This document shows positions 25,486 through 34,062 of a stretch of DNA of 64,000 bases, piece after piece. Under the pieces are notes generated by a model, which was not told the DNA's origin, searched no databases, and saw nothing but the letters and a program-made list of their open reading frames with translations. Origin of the DNA: Sphingomonas oleivorans (GTDB taxonomy: Bacteria; Pseudomonadota; Alphaproteobacteria; Sphingomonadales; Sphingomonadaceae); assembly GCF_003050615.1 (NCBI RefSeq), contig NZ_NWBU01000015.1:1-64000 (forward strand), written 5' to 3'. Numbering within the stretch: the stretch's first letter is position 1; each line of letters starts with the position of its first letter. Both the position numbers and the translations under genes were made by a program.

Positions 25486-25662
25486 TCAGAACACTCCAGG
25501 ATATTGCTGGTCGAGATTCTTCACATCGTCGCGGAGGCTGACCACCACCTCCTGCCTGATGTTGACGTTGAGATTGATCTCGATCGGCCGGTCCGGCGCC
25601 TCGACCGAAATACATCCGGCAAGCGCCAATGCAGGCGCCACGATCGCGATCCCTTTACTCAT
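25486..25662 (-). CDS. ynbE: YnbE family outer-membrane lipoprotein
   Basis: A 58-residue lipoprotein with the signal MSKGIAIVAPALALAGC (lipobox LAGC, Cys17). The mature part is short and strand-like, with IEINLNVNIRQEVVVSLRDD. E. coli YnbE stacks onto YdbH to form the outer-membrane end of a lipid conduit. The ATG at 25662 is chosen because the signal peptide begins there; a longer in-frame start overlaps ydbH. Confidence 0.9.
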   Translation of the reverse strand: MSKGIAIVAPALALAGCISVEAPDRPIEINLNVNIRQEVVVSLRDDVKNLDQQYPGVF

Positions 25663-25709
25663 CGGCCACCGCGTCGCATCGCGGCGGCACAGCGTCAACA
25701 TGCTGCTCA

Positions 25710-28700
25710 TCATTGCTTATTCTCGCTTGCTTGAGGCTGAATGGGGGCGCTGCCGGGCAATGGCGCCTCCTTTTTGGGCAGGGCCTGGCGGATCAGGCCG
25801 CGCGGATCGTTGAGCGACTGGGCGGAATTGAGCAGCCCGCGAAATGGCGCGCGGATCGTGATCCGGAACCGGAAGGGCAGGTTGGTGAAACGGCTCAGCA
25901 GGCCCTTCTTGGCCTCTTTCGGCGCCTCGTTGGTGCCGTCGAACAGCACGCGGCTGACGATCTCGCCATCCAGCGCGCCATCGAGCTCGATCGCCAGCGA
26001 ATCATAGCGCATCCGCTTCAGCGCATCGAAGGCGAGGCGGCCGAACATGCCCAGGCTGGCATTGCTCACCTCGCCCACATATGCGAGCGTCCCTCCGCCC
26101 CGGCGCACCACCAGCCGGCCGCCCTCGATCCGCCCGCCCGTCTGGTCGAACGACAGGGGCAGCACGCCATCGAACGTGCCCGTAACGGCGATATTCCTGA
26201 ACTCGAACTGCTCGACGAACTTGGCCGCGTCCATGCCGACGACGCGGACGGTCATCCGCCGCGCCACCGGCCGGCCGAAATCCATCAGCGCCGGATCGAG
26301 CAGCAGCTCGCCGCCCGAAAAGGGCCAGCGCCCGCCCTCGATCCGCACATTCTGCCCCTCCAGCAACTGATAGCGCAGCACGCCATCGGCAACCGCGACG
26401 CCCGGATTCGCTTCCGCGATCGTCACCGTCTGCCCCGGCGGCGTGGTGAGGTTCAGCAGGTCCGAAAAATGGATGCTGCCCTTGATCCCCTTCACGGGCC
26501 CGAAAGCGGCGGCGAGATCGAGGCCCCCACTCGAAAAATCGCCGTCGCTCGAAACGCCGTTCCCGTCCCAGCGAATCCGCCCCTGCCCTTCCACCTTGCC
26601 GGCGACATTGGCGATCACGCCCAGCGTCAGCCGCGTCAGCATCTCGGGCTGGAGCGCCTTGTCGAAGCCGATGCCTGGCACGTCGAGCAAGGCATTGCCG
26701 CTTCCCCGCGATAGATCATGGACGATCGTCACGCCCGAAATGGCCGTGCCGCCGCGCGGCTCGCGCAACTGCCCTGTCGCGCGGATCACCCCGTCCTTGA
26801 GCGTCAGCCGCACGTCGCGGGATATGAGCGGCTCGAAGCGCGCGGGCGCAGCCTCGTCGGTCAGGCGCAGGCCGCCCGCCAAGCTCAGCACGCCGCCCCT
26901 GAGTTGCCAGTCGCCCATCGCTTCCGAAAGGATCAACGGCACAGCACCGATCTTCCCCTCCGCGCCCGCGAACCGTCCGGTCACGCCGCCGTCCGCGAAG
27001 CGGCCGTTGAGCCGCGCCATGTCCAGCCGCGTCAGCGAAGGCGCCGAGCCGAGCCGGACGGCCACGCCATCGCCGATGAAGCCCGGTTGGCCGATAGCCA
27101 CAGCCAGCGATCGCGATGTGATCAGCAGCGGCGATTGGCCGATCCGGCCGGCGAGCCTGAGCCCGATGATGCGCGCGCCGCCGCTGAGACCGTCCGGACC
27201 GCCCGCCAGCATCGCCCCGCCCGCCGGACAGAGCGGCAGCCGCGTCCGCCCCAGCGCCATGCCGGCGACGCGCAGCCGCGCGAAATCGAGCGGCGCGCAG
27301 CGCGGATTGGCGAGGAAGCGGCCGCCCTTGCCCAGCCGCCCCTCGATCGGCAGGCTCAATCCTTCCACCCGGCCATCGCCGAGCGGCCCGTCCATCGTCA
27401 CGCGCGTCGTGAAGCGCGTGCCGCCGAGCGGATCATGCGAGAAGCTTATCGGCGCCAGCGCCAGCCGCGCATCGCCGGCGCGATAGGGGGCGATCGCCGC
27501 CTCGCCCCGGATCGGCCGCCCGGCGCGTGCCTGGCGCAGGCTCAGCCGCGCCTCGGGCAGGCCGCCGCCCGCCAGCGCGACATTGCCGTCGATCCGCGCG
27601 CGGCCCTGCGGCCAATAATAAGTGAGCCCGCCCGGCCGATCTCCGGCGGGTCCGCGAAGCTGCACCTGCGCGCCGCTCGCGCTCCCGCCATCCAGCCGCT
27701 CGATGCGGATCGCGCCGCCGGACGCACCCTGCACCAGCGCCAGCCGTGCCTGCGCATCGAAGGCGCGCCCCGCCCGGCCGATCGCCTCGCCGATCGCGCG
27801 CGCCACGGGCCCAACGGGTGTGCCCTCCGCCGAAACCGCCATGCGCGACAGCGCGCGCAGGCTCTGCCCGGATGCCGCACCGCCACTGATCTGCGCCTCG
27901 CCGACCAGGCTTCCCGATCCGCCCGCGGGCTGGAGCGCATAGCGGCCGTCCAGCGTCAGCCGCGCCGCGCGTCCGGCATCTCCCGTCAGCCCACGGGCGA
28001 AAAGGACGATCGGCCCACCGATCCGTGCCGCCGTGCCGTTGAGCGCGATGCGCCCGCCCAGCATGTCCGCGCGCATCGCCCCATAGCGCGCGGGGCCGGT
28101 TTCCAGCACCAGATTGCCGTCCCACCGGTCCACTCGCTCGTTGAACGCAAGGTCGAGCGCGGCGCGCGGTGCGTCGATCGCGGTGGAGGCGGCCCCGCAG
28201 GTGACGGATTGCGCGCGGACCGGCCCATCGAGCGACGGCTTGCCCTCGGCGACAGCGAGATTGACATAGATGCTCGGGCGAAGGGCGAGGCAGCCGCCTA
28301 CGTCCAGCCGCGGCATCGTCGCCGCCAGCTTGCCGATGAAGCCGTCCGAAAGATTGCCGGCGCCTTCGAGATGCAGGCCGATCGCCCCCATCGGCGTTTC
28401 CAGGCGCATCCGCGCATCGTCCAGCGCCACCTCTATGTCGGGCAGCGCGAAGGGCGCGCCGGTCGGTGGCGGCAACAGCCGATCGATCGCGCCCAGCATG
28501 ACCCTGCCGTGCTTCAACCGGCCGTTCAGGCGAACGCCCTCCGCCTCGATCCGCACCACGCGCACGGTGCCGAAGCCGATCGATTCATGCACCACGGCGC
28601 GCTTCGCCGTCAGGTCGGGGCGCGCCGGATCGCCGATGCTGATATCCTCCAGCGTCTGGCTGGACAGGCCGAAATCGGTGATGCGATAGCGCGCCGGCAC

Positions 28701-28853
28701 GCCGCGCGCGGCCAGCGCATCGTCGATATAGCTGCGTGCAATCGGCTCGCGGCTTCGCCACACGAGCAGGATGGCGAGAAGCAAGAGGATGAGCGCCGCC
28801 CCCGCGACGATCGGCGCCCGGCGTCGCGGCGCGAGAGTTTCGGCGTCATTCAT
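25710..28853 (-). CDS. ydbH: YdbH family AsmA-like intermembrane lipid-transport protein
   Basis: A 1047-residue protein with one N-terminal membrane anchor (residues 12-32) and a long repetitive beta-strand body typical of AsmA-like/TamB-like lipid bridges. The C-terminal part (about 800-1000) matches the YdbH domain, with GVLRYQLLEGQNVRIEGGRWPF and NIAVTGTFDGVLPLSF. It is longer than the 879-residue E. coli protein. I start it at 28853 (MNDAETLAPRRR); an in-frame ATG at 28934 would overlap the divergent radC region. It forms one unit with ynbE and ydbL. Confidence 0.9.
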   Translation of the reverse strand: MNDAETLAPRRRAPIVAGAALILLLLAILLVWRSREPIARSYIDDALAARGVPARYRITDFGLSSQTLEDISIGDPARPDLTAKRAVVHESIGFGTVRVVRIEAEGVRLNGRLKHGRVMLGAIDRLLPPPTGAPFALPDIEVALDDARMRLETPMGAIGLHLEGAGNLSDGFIGKLAATMPRLDVGGCLALRPSIYVNLAVAEGKPSLDGPVRAQSVTCGAASTAIDAPRAALDLAFNERVDRWDGNLVLETGPARYGAMRADMLGGRIALNGTAARIGGPIVLFARGLTGDAGRAARLTLDGRYALQPAGGSGSLVGEAQISGGAASGQSLRALSRMAVSAEGTPVGPVARAIGEAIGRAGRAFDAQARLALVQGASGGAIRIERLDGGSASGAQVQLRGPAGDRPGGLTYYWPQGRARIDGNVALAGGGLPEARLSLRQARAGRPIRGEAAIAPYRAGDARLALAPISFSHDPLGGTRFTTRVTMDGPLGDGRVEGLSLPIEGRLGKGGRFLANPRCAPLDFARLRVAGMALGRTRLPLCPAGGAMLAGGPDGLSGGARIIGLRLAGRIGQSPLLITSRSLAVAIGQPGFIGDGVAVRLGSAPSLTRLDMARLNGRFADGGVTGRFAGAEGKIGAVPLILSEAMGDWQLRGGVLSLAGGLRLTDEAAPARFEPLISRDVRLTLKDGVIRATGQLREPRGGTAISGVTIVHDLSRGSGNALLDVPGIGFDKALQPEMLTRLTLGVIANVAGKVEGQGRIRWDGNGVSSDGDFSSGGLDLAAAFGPVKGIKGSIHFSDLLNLTTPPGQTVTIAEANPGVAVADGVLRYQLLEGQNVRIEGGRWPFSGGELLLDPALMDFGRPVARRMTVRVVGMDAAKFVEQFEFRNIAVTGTFDGVLPLSFDQTGGRIEGGRLVVRRGGGTLAYVGEVSNASLGMFGRLAFDALKRMRYDSLAIELDGALDGEIVSRVLFDGTNEAPKEAKKGLLSRFTNLPFRFRITIRAPFRGLLNSAQSLNDPRGLIRQALPKKEAPLPGSAPIQPQASENKQ

Positions 28854-28968
28854 CGACCAGAGCCTTAGCGCCTCCCCCGCTTCACCGACAAACCCCTCCC
28901 GCAAATCTTCCCGTCGCGCTTCATAGCCGGCCATGACTCGGCCGCGCCACGACGCTACGCTCCTCCAC

Positions 28969-29655
28969 ATGAACGAAACCGATCCCGCAACCGACGCCAG
29001 CGGCCACCGCGCGAGATTGCGTCGCCGGCTGATCGATCAAGGGCCGGAGGCGCTGCTCGATCATGAGCTGGTGGAATATCTGCTCGCGCTCGCCATTCCC
29101 CGCCGCGACACCAAGCCGCTCGCCCGTGCGCTGCTGCATGAATTTGGCGGGATCGGCGGGCTTTTCGCGGCCGATGGCGAGGCGCTTGCGCGTGCGGGCG
29201 TGAGCGAGGTGGCGGCGGGCGCGATCAAGATCGCCCAGGCCTCCGCGCTCCGCCTGCTCCGCGCCGAGGTGGCCGAACGGCCGGTGATCGCGGGCTGGCA
29301 GGCGCTGCTCGATTATCTCCATGCCGATATGGCGCATCGGCTGACCGAGCGCGCCCGCATACTCCATCTGAACGCGCGCAACATGCTGATCCGCGACGAG
29401 GTGGTGTCCGAAGGATCGGTCGATCAGACCGCCGTCTATGTGCGCGAGGTCGTTCGCCGCGCGCTCGATCTGGGCTCGACCGCGATCATTCTCGTGCACA
29501 ACCATCCAAGCGGCGAGCCGACGCCGAGCCGCGCCGATATCGCGCTGACCCGCGAGATCGCGCAGGGCCTGAAGCCGCTCGGCATCGCGCTCCACGATCA
29601 TGTCGTGATCGGCGCGAAGGGCCATGCCAGCTTCCGCGCGCTCGGCCTGCTCTGA
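28969..29655 (+). CDS. radC: RadC-like JAB-domain protein
   Basis: A 228-residue protein with an N-terminal helix-hairpin-helix-like segment (LRRRLIDQGPEALLDHELVEYLLA) and a C-terminal JAMM/MPN domain. The metal-site motif is HNHPSGEPTPSRAD, with the conserved Glu in RDEVVSEGSVDQ. Despite its name its role in repair is unproven. It is transcribed away from ydbH, and its start codon lies 115 bases from that of ydbH. Confidence 0.93.
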   Translation: MNETDPATDASGHRARLRRRLIDQGPEALLDHELVEYLLALAIPRRDTKPLARALLHEFGGIGGLFAADGEALARAGVSEVAAGAIKIAQASALRLLRAEVAERPVIAGWQALLDYLHADMAHRLTERARILHLNARNMLIRDEVVSEGSVDQTAVYVREVVRRALDLGSTAIILVHNHPSGEPTPSRADIALTREIAQGLKPLGIALHDHVVIGAKGHASFRALGLL

Positions 29656-29660
29656 ATCGC

Positions 29661-29691
29661 AAAAGAAAAGGGCGGCCCGCAGGAGCCGCCC
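29661..29691 (-). terminator. Intrinsic terminator of the EF-hand gene
   Basis: On the minus strand, GGGCGGC and GCCGCCC form a perfect 7-bp stem with an 8-base loop, followed by TTTTCTTTT. It lies between convergent radC and the EF-hand gene and is best read as the terminator of the latter, possibly serving both. Confidence 0.75.
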
Positions 29692-29717
29692 TCCTCCCTC
29701 ATTCCGGCGGCCCGGCG

Positions 29718-30302
29718 TCAGGCCGAAAGATAGGCGGTAAGCTCTTCTGGCGAGATGCTCCGGCTATGATCCTTGTCCGCCTTGGCAAATTCGCCGGCGG
29801 TCGCGTTGAGCACCTTCACTGCGGGCAGGTTCGCCGATTTTCCGGCCTTGCTCTTCTCTACCTGCGCGGTCACGTCCTGGCCGCTCGCGGCGAGCAGCCA
29901 GGTGCCGAATTCGAGCGCGGTCAGCGAGCCCTTGGCGCCCTTGTCATATTTCGCCCAGCCCTGCTGCACCGCCGCCTGCGCGGCCTGCAGCTTGGCCGGA
30001 TCGGGTGAAGTGGGAGTCTGCGCCTGCGCCTGCGCGCCGGGCGCGGTGGCGGTGGCGGGCGGCATCGCGCTGGTCGCCGCCTCCGCCGGTGGCGCCGTTG
30101 TCTCCGCCGGTGGCACCGTAGCATCCGGGGGCGGCACCGTGGCGCCCGTTTGCGCCTCGCCGGTCACGGAACCTTCGGCGGGGGGTATCGCTTGCTCGAC
30201 CGCCGTTTCCGTGGTCGTGCTCGGGGCCGGGGCTTCCTGAGCAATGGCGCCGCCGCTCATCGCGAGCATTGCCGCACCTGCCATAAGAATAGCCTGCCTC
30301 AT
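29718..30302 (-). CDS. Exported EF-hand protein
   Basis: A 194-residue secreted or periplasmic protein. A signal peptide ends at about residue 21 (GGAIAQ), followed by a Pro/Ala/Thr-rich linker (about 22-105) and a helical C-terminal domain. A canonical calcium-binding loop lies at the end (DKDHSRSISPEE), and a degenerate one lies earlier (YDKGAKGSLTALEF). The start at 30302 has an excellent AGGAGGATTT ribosome-binding site. Small secreted EF-hand proteins of this design are common in sphingomonads; their role is unknown. Confidence 0.85.
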   Translation of the reverse strand: MRQAILMAGAAMLAMSGGAIAQEAPAPSTTTETAVEQAIPPAEGSVTGEAQTGATVPPPDATVPPAETTAPPAEAATSAMPPATATAPGAQAQAQTPTSPDPAKLQAAQAAVQQGWAKYDKGAKGSLTALEFGTWLLAASGQDVTAQVEKSKAGKSANLPAVKVLNATAGEFAKADKDHSRSISPEELTAYLSA

Positions 30303-30622
30303 AAATCCTCCTATACTTGCACAGGCCCGCGCCCAAACAGGACGCAAGGCGGCAGGCTCAACGTATCTTTCGCGATCCTGTTTCAAACGGGCTGGCGAGC
30401 GCCATCCGATTCGACTGCGAAAACACGCTATTCACCGGACAGACCGTGCCGATATTGCGGCCGGCTCACATAAATTACGGAAACTTTTGCCGGAGCCGCA
30501 AAATACGGGTCTCCGGCCGCATCTGAAGCCAGGATGAGCGGCGCCACTCGATTGAACGGCCCGCCCCCCTCTGCTACCGCCCCGCCCGAAACGGCCGCCT
30601 CCCCAGCACAGGACAAAATCGC
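30303..30622. other. Divergent intergenic region before purB
   Basis: These 320 bases separate the EF-hand gene and purB. No coding frame is convincing. It is more AT-rich between 30410 and 30500 than its surroundings, where promoters for both directions probably lie. One stem, GCCGGAG with CTCCGGC (30489-30517), could fold on either strand. I see no clear operator or riboswitch. Confidence 0.5.
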
Positions 30623-31924
30623 ATGATCCCCCGCTATTCCCGCCCCGACATGGTCAAGATCTGGGAGCCGGAGTCCAAATTCCGCATCTGGTTCGAAATC
30701 GAGGCGCATGCGACGGATGCGCTGGCCGAGCTCGGCGTCGTGCCGAAGGAAGCCGCCGCCGCCATCTGGGAAAAAGGCGCGTTCGAGGTCGATCGCATCG
30801 ACGCGATCGAGGCCGAGGTGAAGCATGACGTGATCGCCTTCCTCACCAACGTCGCCGAACATGTCGGCGAGCCTGCCCGCTTCATGCATCAGGGCATGAC
30901 CTCCTCGGACGTGCTCGACACCTGCCTCGCCGTCCAGCTCGCCCGGGCGTCGGACATATTGATCGCGGATCTCGATCGGCTGCTCGAAATCCTCAAGCGC
31001 CGCGCCTATGAGCATAAGCTCACCCCCACGATCGGCCGCAGCCATGGCATCCATGCCGAACCCGTCACCTTCGGGCTGAAGCTGGCGCTCGCTTATGCCG
31101 AATTCGACCGCTGCCGCACCCGCCTGATCGCGGCAAGGCAGGAGATCGCCACCTGCGCCATTTCCGGCGCGGTCGGCACCTTCGCCAATATCGATCCGCG
31201 CGTGGAGGAATATGTCGCCGAAAAGCTCGGCCTCACCCCCGAGCCCATTTCGACGCAGGTGATCCCGCGCGATCGCCATGCCATGTATTTCGCGACGCTG
31301 GGCGTGATCGCCTCCTCCGTCGAGCGGCTCGCGACCGAGATCCGCCATCTCCAGCGCACCGAGGTGCTGGAGGCGGAGGAATATTTCTCGCCGGGGCAGA
31401 AGGGCTCCTCGGCCATGCCGCACAAGCGCAATCCGGTGCTCACCGAAAATCTGACGGGCCTCGCCCGCATGGTGCGCGGCTATGTCACGCCCGCGCTGGA
31501 AAATGTCGCGCTATGGCATGAGCGCGACATCAGCCATTCCTCGGTCGAGCGCTATATCGGGCCGGATGCCACGATCACGCTCGATTTCGCGCTCAATCGC
31601 CTGGCGGGCGTGATGGACAAGCTGGTCGTCTATCCCGAGCGGATGCAGAAGAATTTGGACAAGATGGGCGGCCTCGTCCATTCGCAGCGCGTCCTTCTCG
31701 CGCTCACCCAGGCTGGGATCAGCCGCGAGGACGCCTACCGCCTCGTCCAGCGCAATGCGATGAAGGTGTGGGAATCGGACGGCCAGCTCTCCTTGCTCGA
31801 TCTGCTCAAGGCCGATCCACAGGTGGCCGCCGCCCTGTCGGCCGAGGAGCTCGAGGAGAAGTTCGACCTCGGCTATCATCTGAAGAATGTCGACACCATC
31901 TTCGCCCGGGTGTTCGGCGCGTAA
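30623..31924 (+). CDS. purB: Adenylosuccinate lyase
   Basis: A 433-residue fumarase-superfamily lyase acting twice in purine synthesis (SAICAR to AICAR and adenylosuccinate to AMP). The superfamily signature is GQKGSSAMPHKRNPV near residue 263. Other family stretches are FMHQGMTSSDVLDT, IGRSHGIHAEPVTFG and WHERDISHSSVER. The length and start (MIPRYSRPDMVKIW) are typical. Confidence 0.97.
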   Translation: MIPRYSRPDMVKIWEPESKFRIWFEIEAHATDALAELGVVPKEAAAAIWEKGAFEVDRIDAIEAEVKHDVIAFLTNVAEHVGEPARFMHQGMTSSDVLDTCLAVQLARASDILIADLDRLLEILKRRAYEHKLTPTIGRSHGIHAEPVTFGLKLALAYAEFDRCRTRLIAARQEIATCAISGAVGTFANIDPRVEEYVAEKLGLTPEPISTQVIPRDRHAMYFATLGVIASSVERLATEIRHLQRTEVLEAEEYFSPGQKGSSAMPHKRNPVLTENLTGLARMVRGYVTPALENVALWHERDISHSSVERYIGPDATITLDFALNRLAGVMDKLVVYPERMQKNLDKMGGLVHSQRVLLALTQAGISREDAYRLVQRNAMKVWESDGQLSLLDLLKADPQVAAALSAEELEEKFDLGYHLKNVDTIFARVFGA

Positions 31925-31949
31925 TCCACCGTCGCCCCCGCCACTCTCC

Positions 31950-32033
31950 CGTCGCCCCTGCGCAGGCAGGGGCCTATCTCTCTATCCACGCAAGCTGAGA
32001 TAGACATGGGCCCCTGCCTGCGCAGGGGCGACG
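31950..32033. repeat. Dispersed palindromic repeat, family A, best copy
   Basis: The outer arms, about 26 bases each (31949-31974 and 32008-32033, core CGTCGCCCCTGCGCAGG), are perfect inverted repeats. The inner part has TATCTCTCTATC facing GAGATAGACATG. The whole 84 bases therefore approach one long palindrome. It lies between convergent purB and the AmpG-like gene and could also act as a bidirectional terminator. Confidence 0.8.
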
Positions 32034-32055
32034 GAATGGCTGTGTGCGGACTCCG

Positions 32056-33405
32056 CTACCCCGCCCGCACATCTCCCTCGCCGGCCACGCCCGCCGTGCC
32101 GATCGACCGATCGATCAATCCCGCCCGCATCATCAGCCAGAAAAGCAATATTCCGGGCAGCGCCAGCAGCGTCGTCAGCAAGTAGAAATTCACATATCCC
32201 ATCGCCTCGATCAGCGCGCCGGCGGTGGTGCCGGTTATGAGCCGGCCGACGATGCTCGCCGCCGCCGAGATCAGCGCATATTGCGCCGCGGTGAAGCGCA
32301 GGTCGCACAGCGCCGAGAAATAGGCGACCACCGTCACGCCACCGATGCCGCTGGCGATATTCTCGAAGCCGATCGCGCCTGCCATGCCCCAATTGCTGTG
32401 GCCGGCGATGGCGAGCGCAGCGAAGCTGAAATTGGAGACGGCCATCAGGATCAGGCTGATCAGCACCGATCGCTTGAGCCCCAGCCGGGCGAACAGAACG
32501 CCGCCTATGAAGATCCCGATCAGATAGGCCCAGAAGCCCATCGCCACATCGTAGATCGCGATCTCGTCATTGCTGTAGCCGAGATCGTCGAACAGCAGGC
32601 GGAAGGTGAGGTTGGCCAGCGTGTCGCCGATCTTGTGCAGCAGAATGAAGAGCAACACCAGGGCAGCCCCCGGACGCTGGAAGAATTCGACCAGCGGGCC
32701 GCCGATCGAGCGGCCGACCGCCGCCAGTCCCCTGCGCTCGATCGGCTCGCGATGCCGCTTCGGCTCGCCCATGACGAGGCCGGTCAGCATCGCCGGCAGC
32801 GCGAAGGCGGCGCAGGCCAGATAGGCGGTCTCCCAGCCCAATCGCGCCGCGATCACCAGCGCGAGCGCGCCCGCCGCGACCGATCCGATCCGCCAGCCAT
32901 ATTGCGACATGCCCGCGCCGGGGCCGAGCTGGCGCGGTTCCAGCAGCTCGATGCGATAGGCATCGATCACGATGTCGAAGGTGGCGCCGGCCACGCCCAC
33001 CAATATCGCCGCCTGCGCCGTCGCCAGCAGGCTCGCGCTGGGATCGACCAGCGCAAGATTGGCGACCGCCGCGATCACGAAGATGCCCGCGACCAGCAGC
33101 CAGGACACGCGCTGCCCCAGCCGGCCGATCAGCGGCAGGCGCACGCCGTCGACGATCCAGGCCCACAGCCATTTGAGATTGTAGACGAGGAAGGCGAGCG
33201 TGAAGGCGGTGACGCTCTTCTTGTCGATCCCGTCCTGCGCCAGCCGCGTCGTCAGCGTCGCGCCGATCATCGCATAGGGAAAGCCGGAGGACATTCCGAG
33301 GAACAGGGCCGAAAGCGGCGCCGCCTCGAAATAGGGACGGATGCCGTCGAGGAGCGACGGCTTCTCATGCTGGACGGTAACGCCGCCCCCCGATGCGCTG
33401 TTCAT
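32056..33405 (-). CDS. AmpG-like MFS permease
   Basis: A 449-residue major-facilitator protein with about 12 helices. The AmpG-type opening LSALFLGMSSGFPYAMIGATLTTRL and the NLKWLWAWIVDGVRLPLIG motif are clear. AmpG imports anhydromuropeptides for cell-wall recycling. The ATG at 33405 is chosen; the frame stays open upstream through a repeat but is not protein-like. No beta-lactamase or ampD gene is near. Confidence 0.85.
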   Translation of the reverse strand: MNSASGGGVTVQHEKPSLLDGIRPYFEAAPLSALFLGMSSGFPYAMIGATLTTRLAQDGIDKKSVTAFTLAFLVYNLKWLWAWIVDGVRLPLIGRLGQRVSWLLVAGIFVIAAVANLALVDPSASLLATAQAAILVGVAGATFDIVIDAYRIELLEPRQLGPGAGMSQYGWRIGSVAAGALALVIAARLGWETAYLACAAFALPAMLTGLVMGEPKRHREPIERRGLAAVGRSIGGPLVEFFQRPGAALVLLFILLHKIGDTLANLTFRLLFDDLGYSNDEIAIYDVAMGFWAYLIGIFIGGVLFARLGLKRSVLISLILMAVSNFSFAALAIAGHSNWGMAGAIGFENIASGIGGVTVVAYFSALCDLRFTAAQYALISAAASIVGRLITGTTAGALIEAMGYVNFYLLTTLLALPGILLFWLMMRAGLIDRSIGTAGVAGEGDVRAG

Positions 33406-33495
33406 CCGGACGATGATAGCGAGGCGGTTGGGCGAGGCCAGCGCCTTTTCCACGTCGCGCCGTGCCTGCCGCCCTCCTTGTCGCCGCTCCCCTCC

Positions 33496-33543
33496 CGTCG
33501 CCCCTGCGAAGGCAGGGGGCCCATATCTATCTCGACTTGCGCG
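33496..33543. repeat. Dispersed repeat, family A half copy
   Basis: CGTCGCCCCTGCG followed by AGGCAGGGGGCCCAT and TATCTATCTC corresponds to the left arm and inner part of the 31950 element. The right arm is missing. It ends a few bases from the stop codon of the response regulator gene. Confidence 0.6.
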
Positions 33544-33547
33544 CAAA

Positions 33548-33982
33548 TCAGCCGAACAGCGTCAGCGCCCTCGGCTTCTTCTTCACCGGCTGGCCCGAAA
33601 GCATCGCCTCCACCGCCTCGATCGCGGCCTTCAGATCGCGCGCGCTATAAGGCTTGGCGAGGCAGCCGACCGCCAGCGCCCGCGCCTCGATCGGGCAGGC
33701 ACCGGTGACGAACAGCACGGGCATCTCCTTTTCATGCGCGGCATGGGCGACGTCGATCCCATTGCCCCCGCCGGACAGGCGCACGTCCGCGAGCACCAGG
33801 TCGATCGCTTCGTGCTGGATGATCCGGATCGCATCGGCCACCCCGTCGACCGTCGCCACAATCTCGAAGCCCGCCTCGCGCAGGAAATGCTCATTGTCGA
33901 ACGCGACCAGCGGCTCGTCCTCGACGATCAGGATTCGGCGCAGGATATGATGGCGATCGCGCCTACCAAAGAGCATGTCCAT
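33548..33982 (-). CDS. Single-domain response regulator
   Basis: A 144-residue receiver domain with no output domain. The phosphorylation site is D66 (LVLADVRLSG), with acidic pocket E21/D22 (LIVEDEP), T93 and K110 (CLAKPY). Such stand-alone CheY-like proteins pass phosphate to or from a kinase or phosphorelay; in sphingomonads similar ones act in the general stress relay. No histidine kinase is nearby. The C-terminus is basic (KKKPR). Confidence 0.9.
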   Translation of the reverse strand: MDMLFGRRDRHHILRRILIVEDEPLVAFDNEHFLREAGFEIVATVDGVADAIRIIQHEAIDLVLADVRLSGGGNGIDVAHAAHEKEMPVLFVTGACPIEARALAVGCLAKPYSARDLKAAIEAVEAMLSGQPVKKKPRALTLFG

Positions 33983-34062
33983 CCCTCCGACATCCGCTCA
34001 GGCTTGACCCCGGCGCGCTTTGGCCCGACGAGTCGGCCATCTTACCCATAACGGAGACGTTC

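Noticed and set aside
26718-28868. A 716-codon open frame antisense to ydbH
   Set aside because: Low-complexity Arg/Pro/Ala composition and full overlap with a well supported gene.
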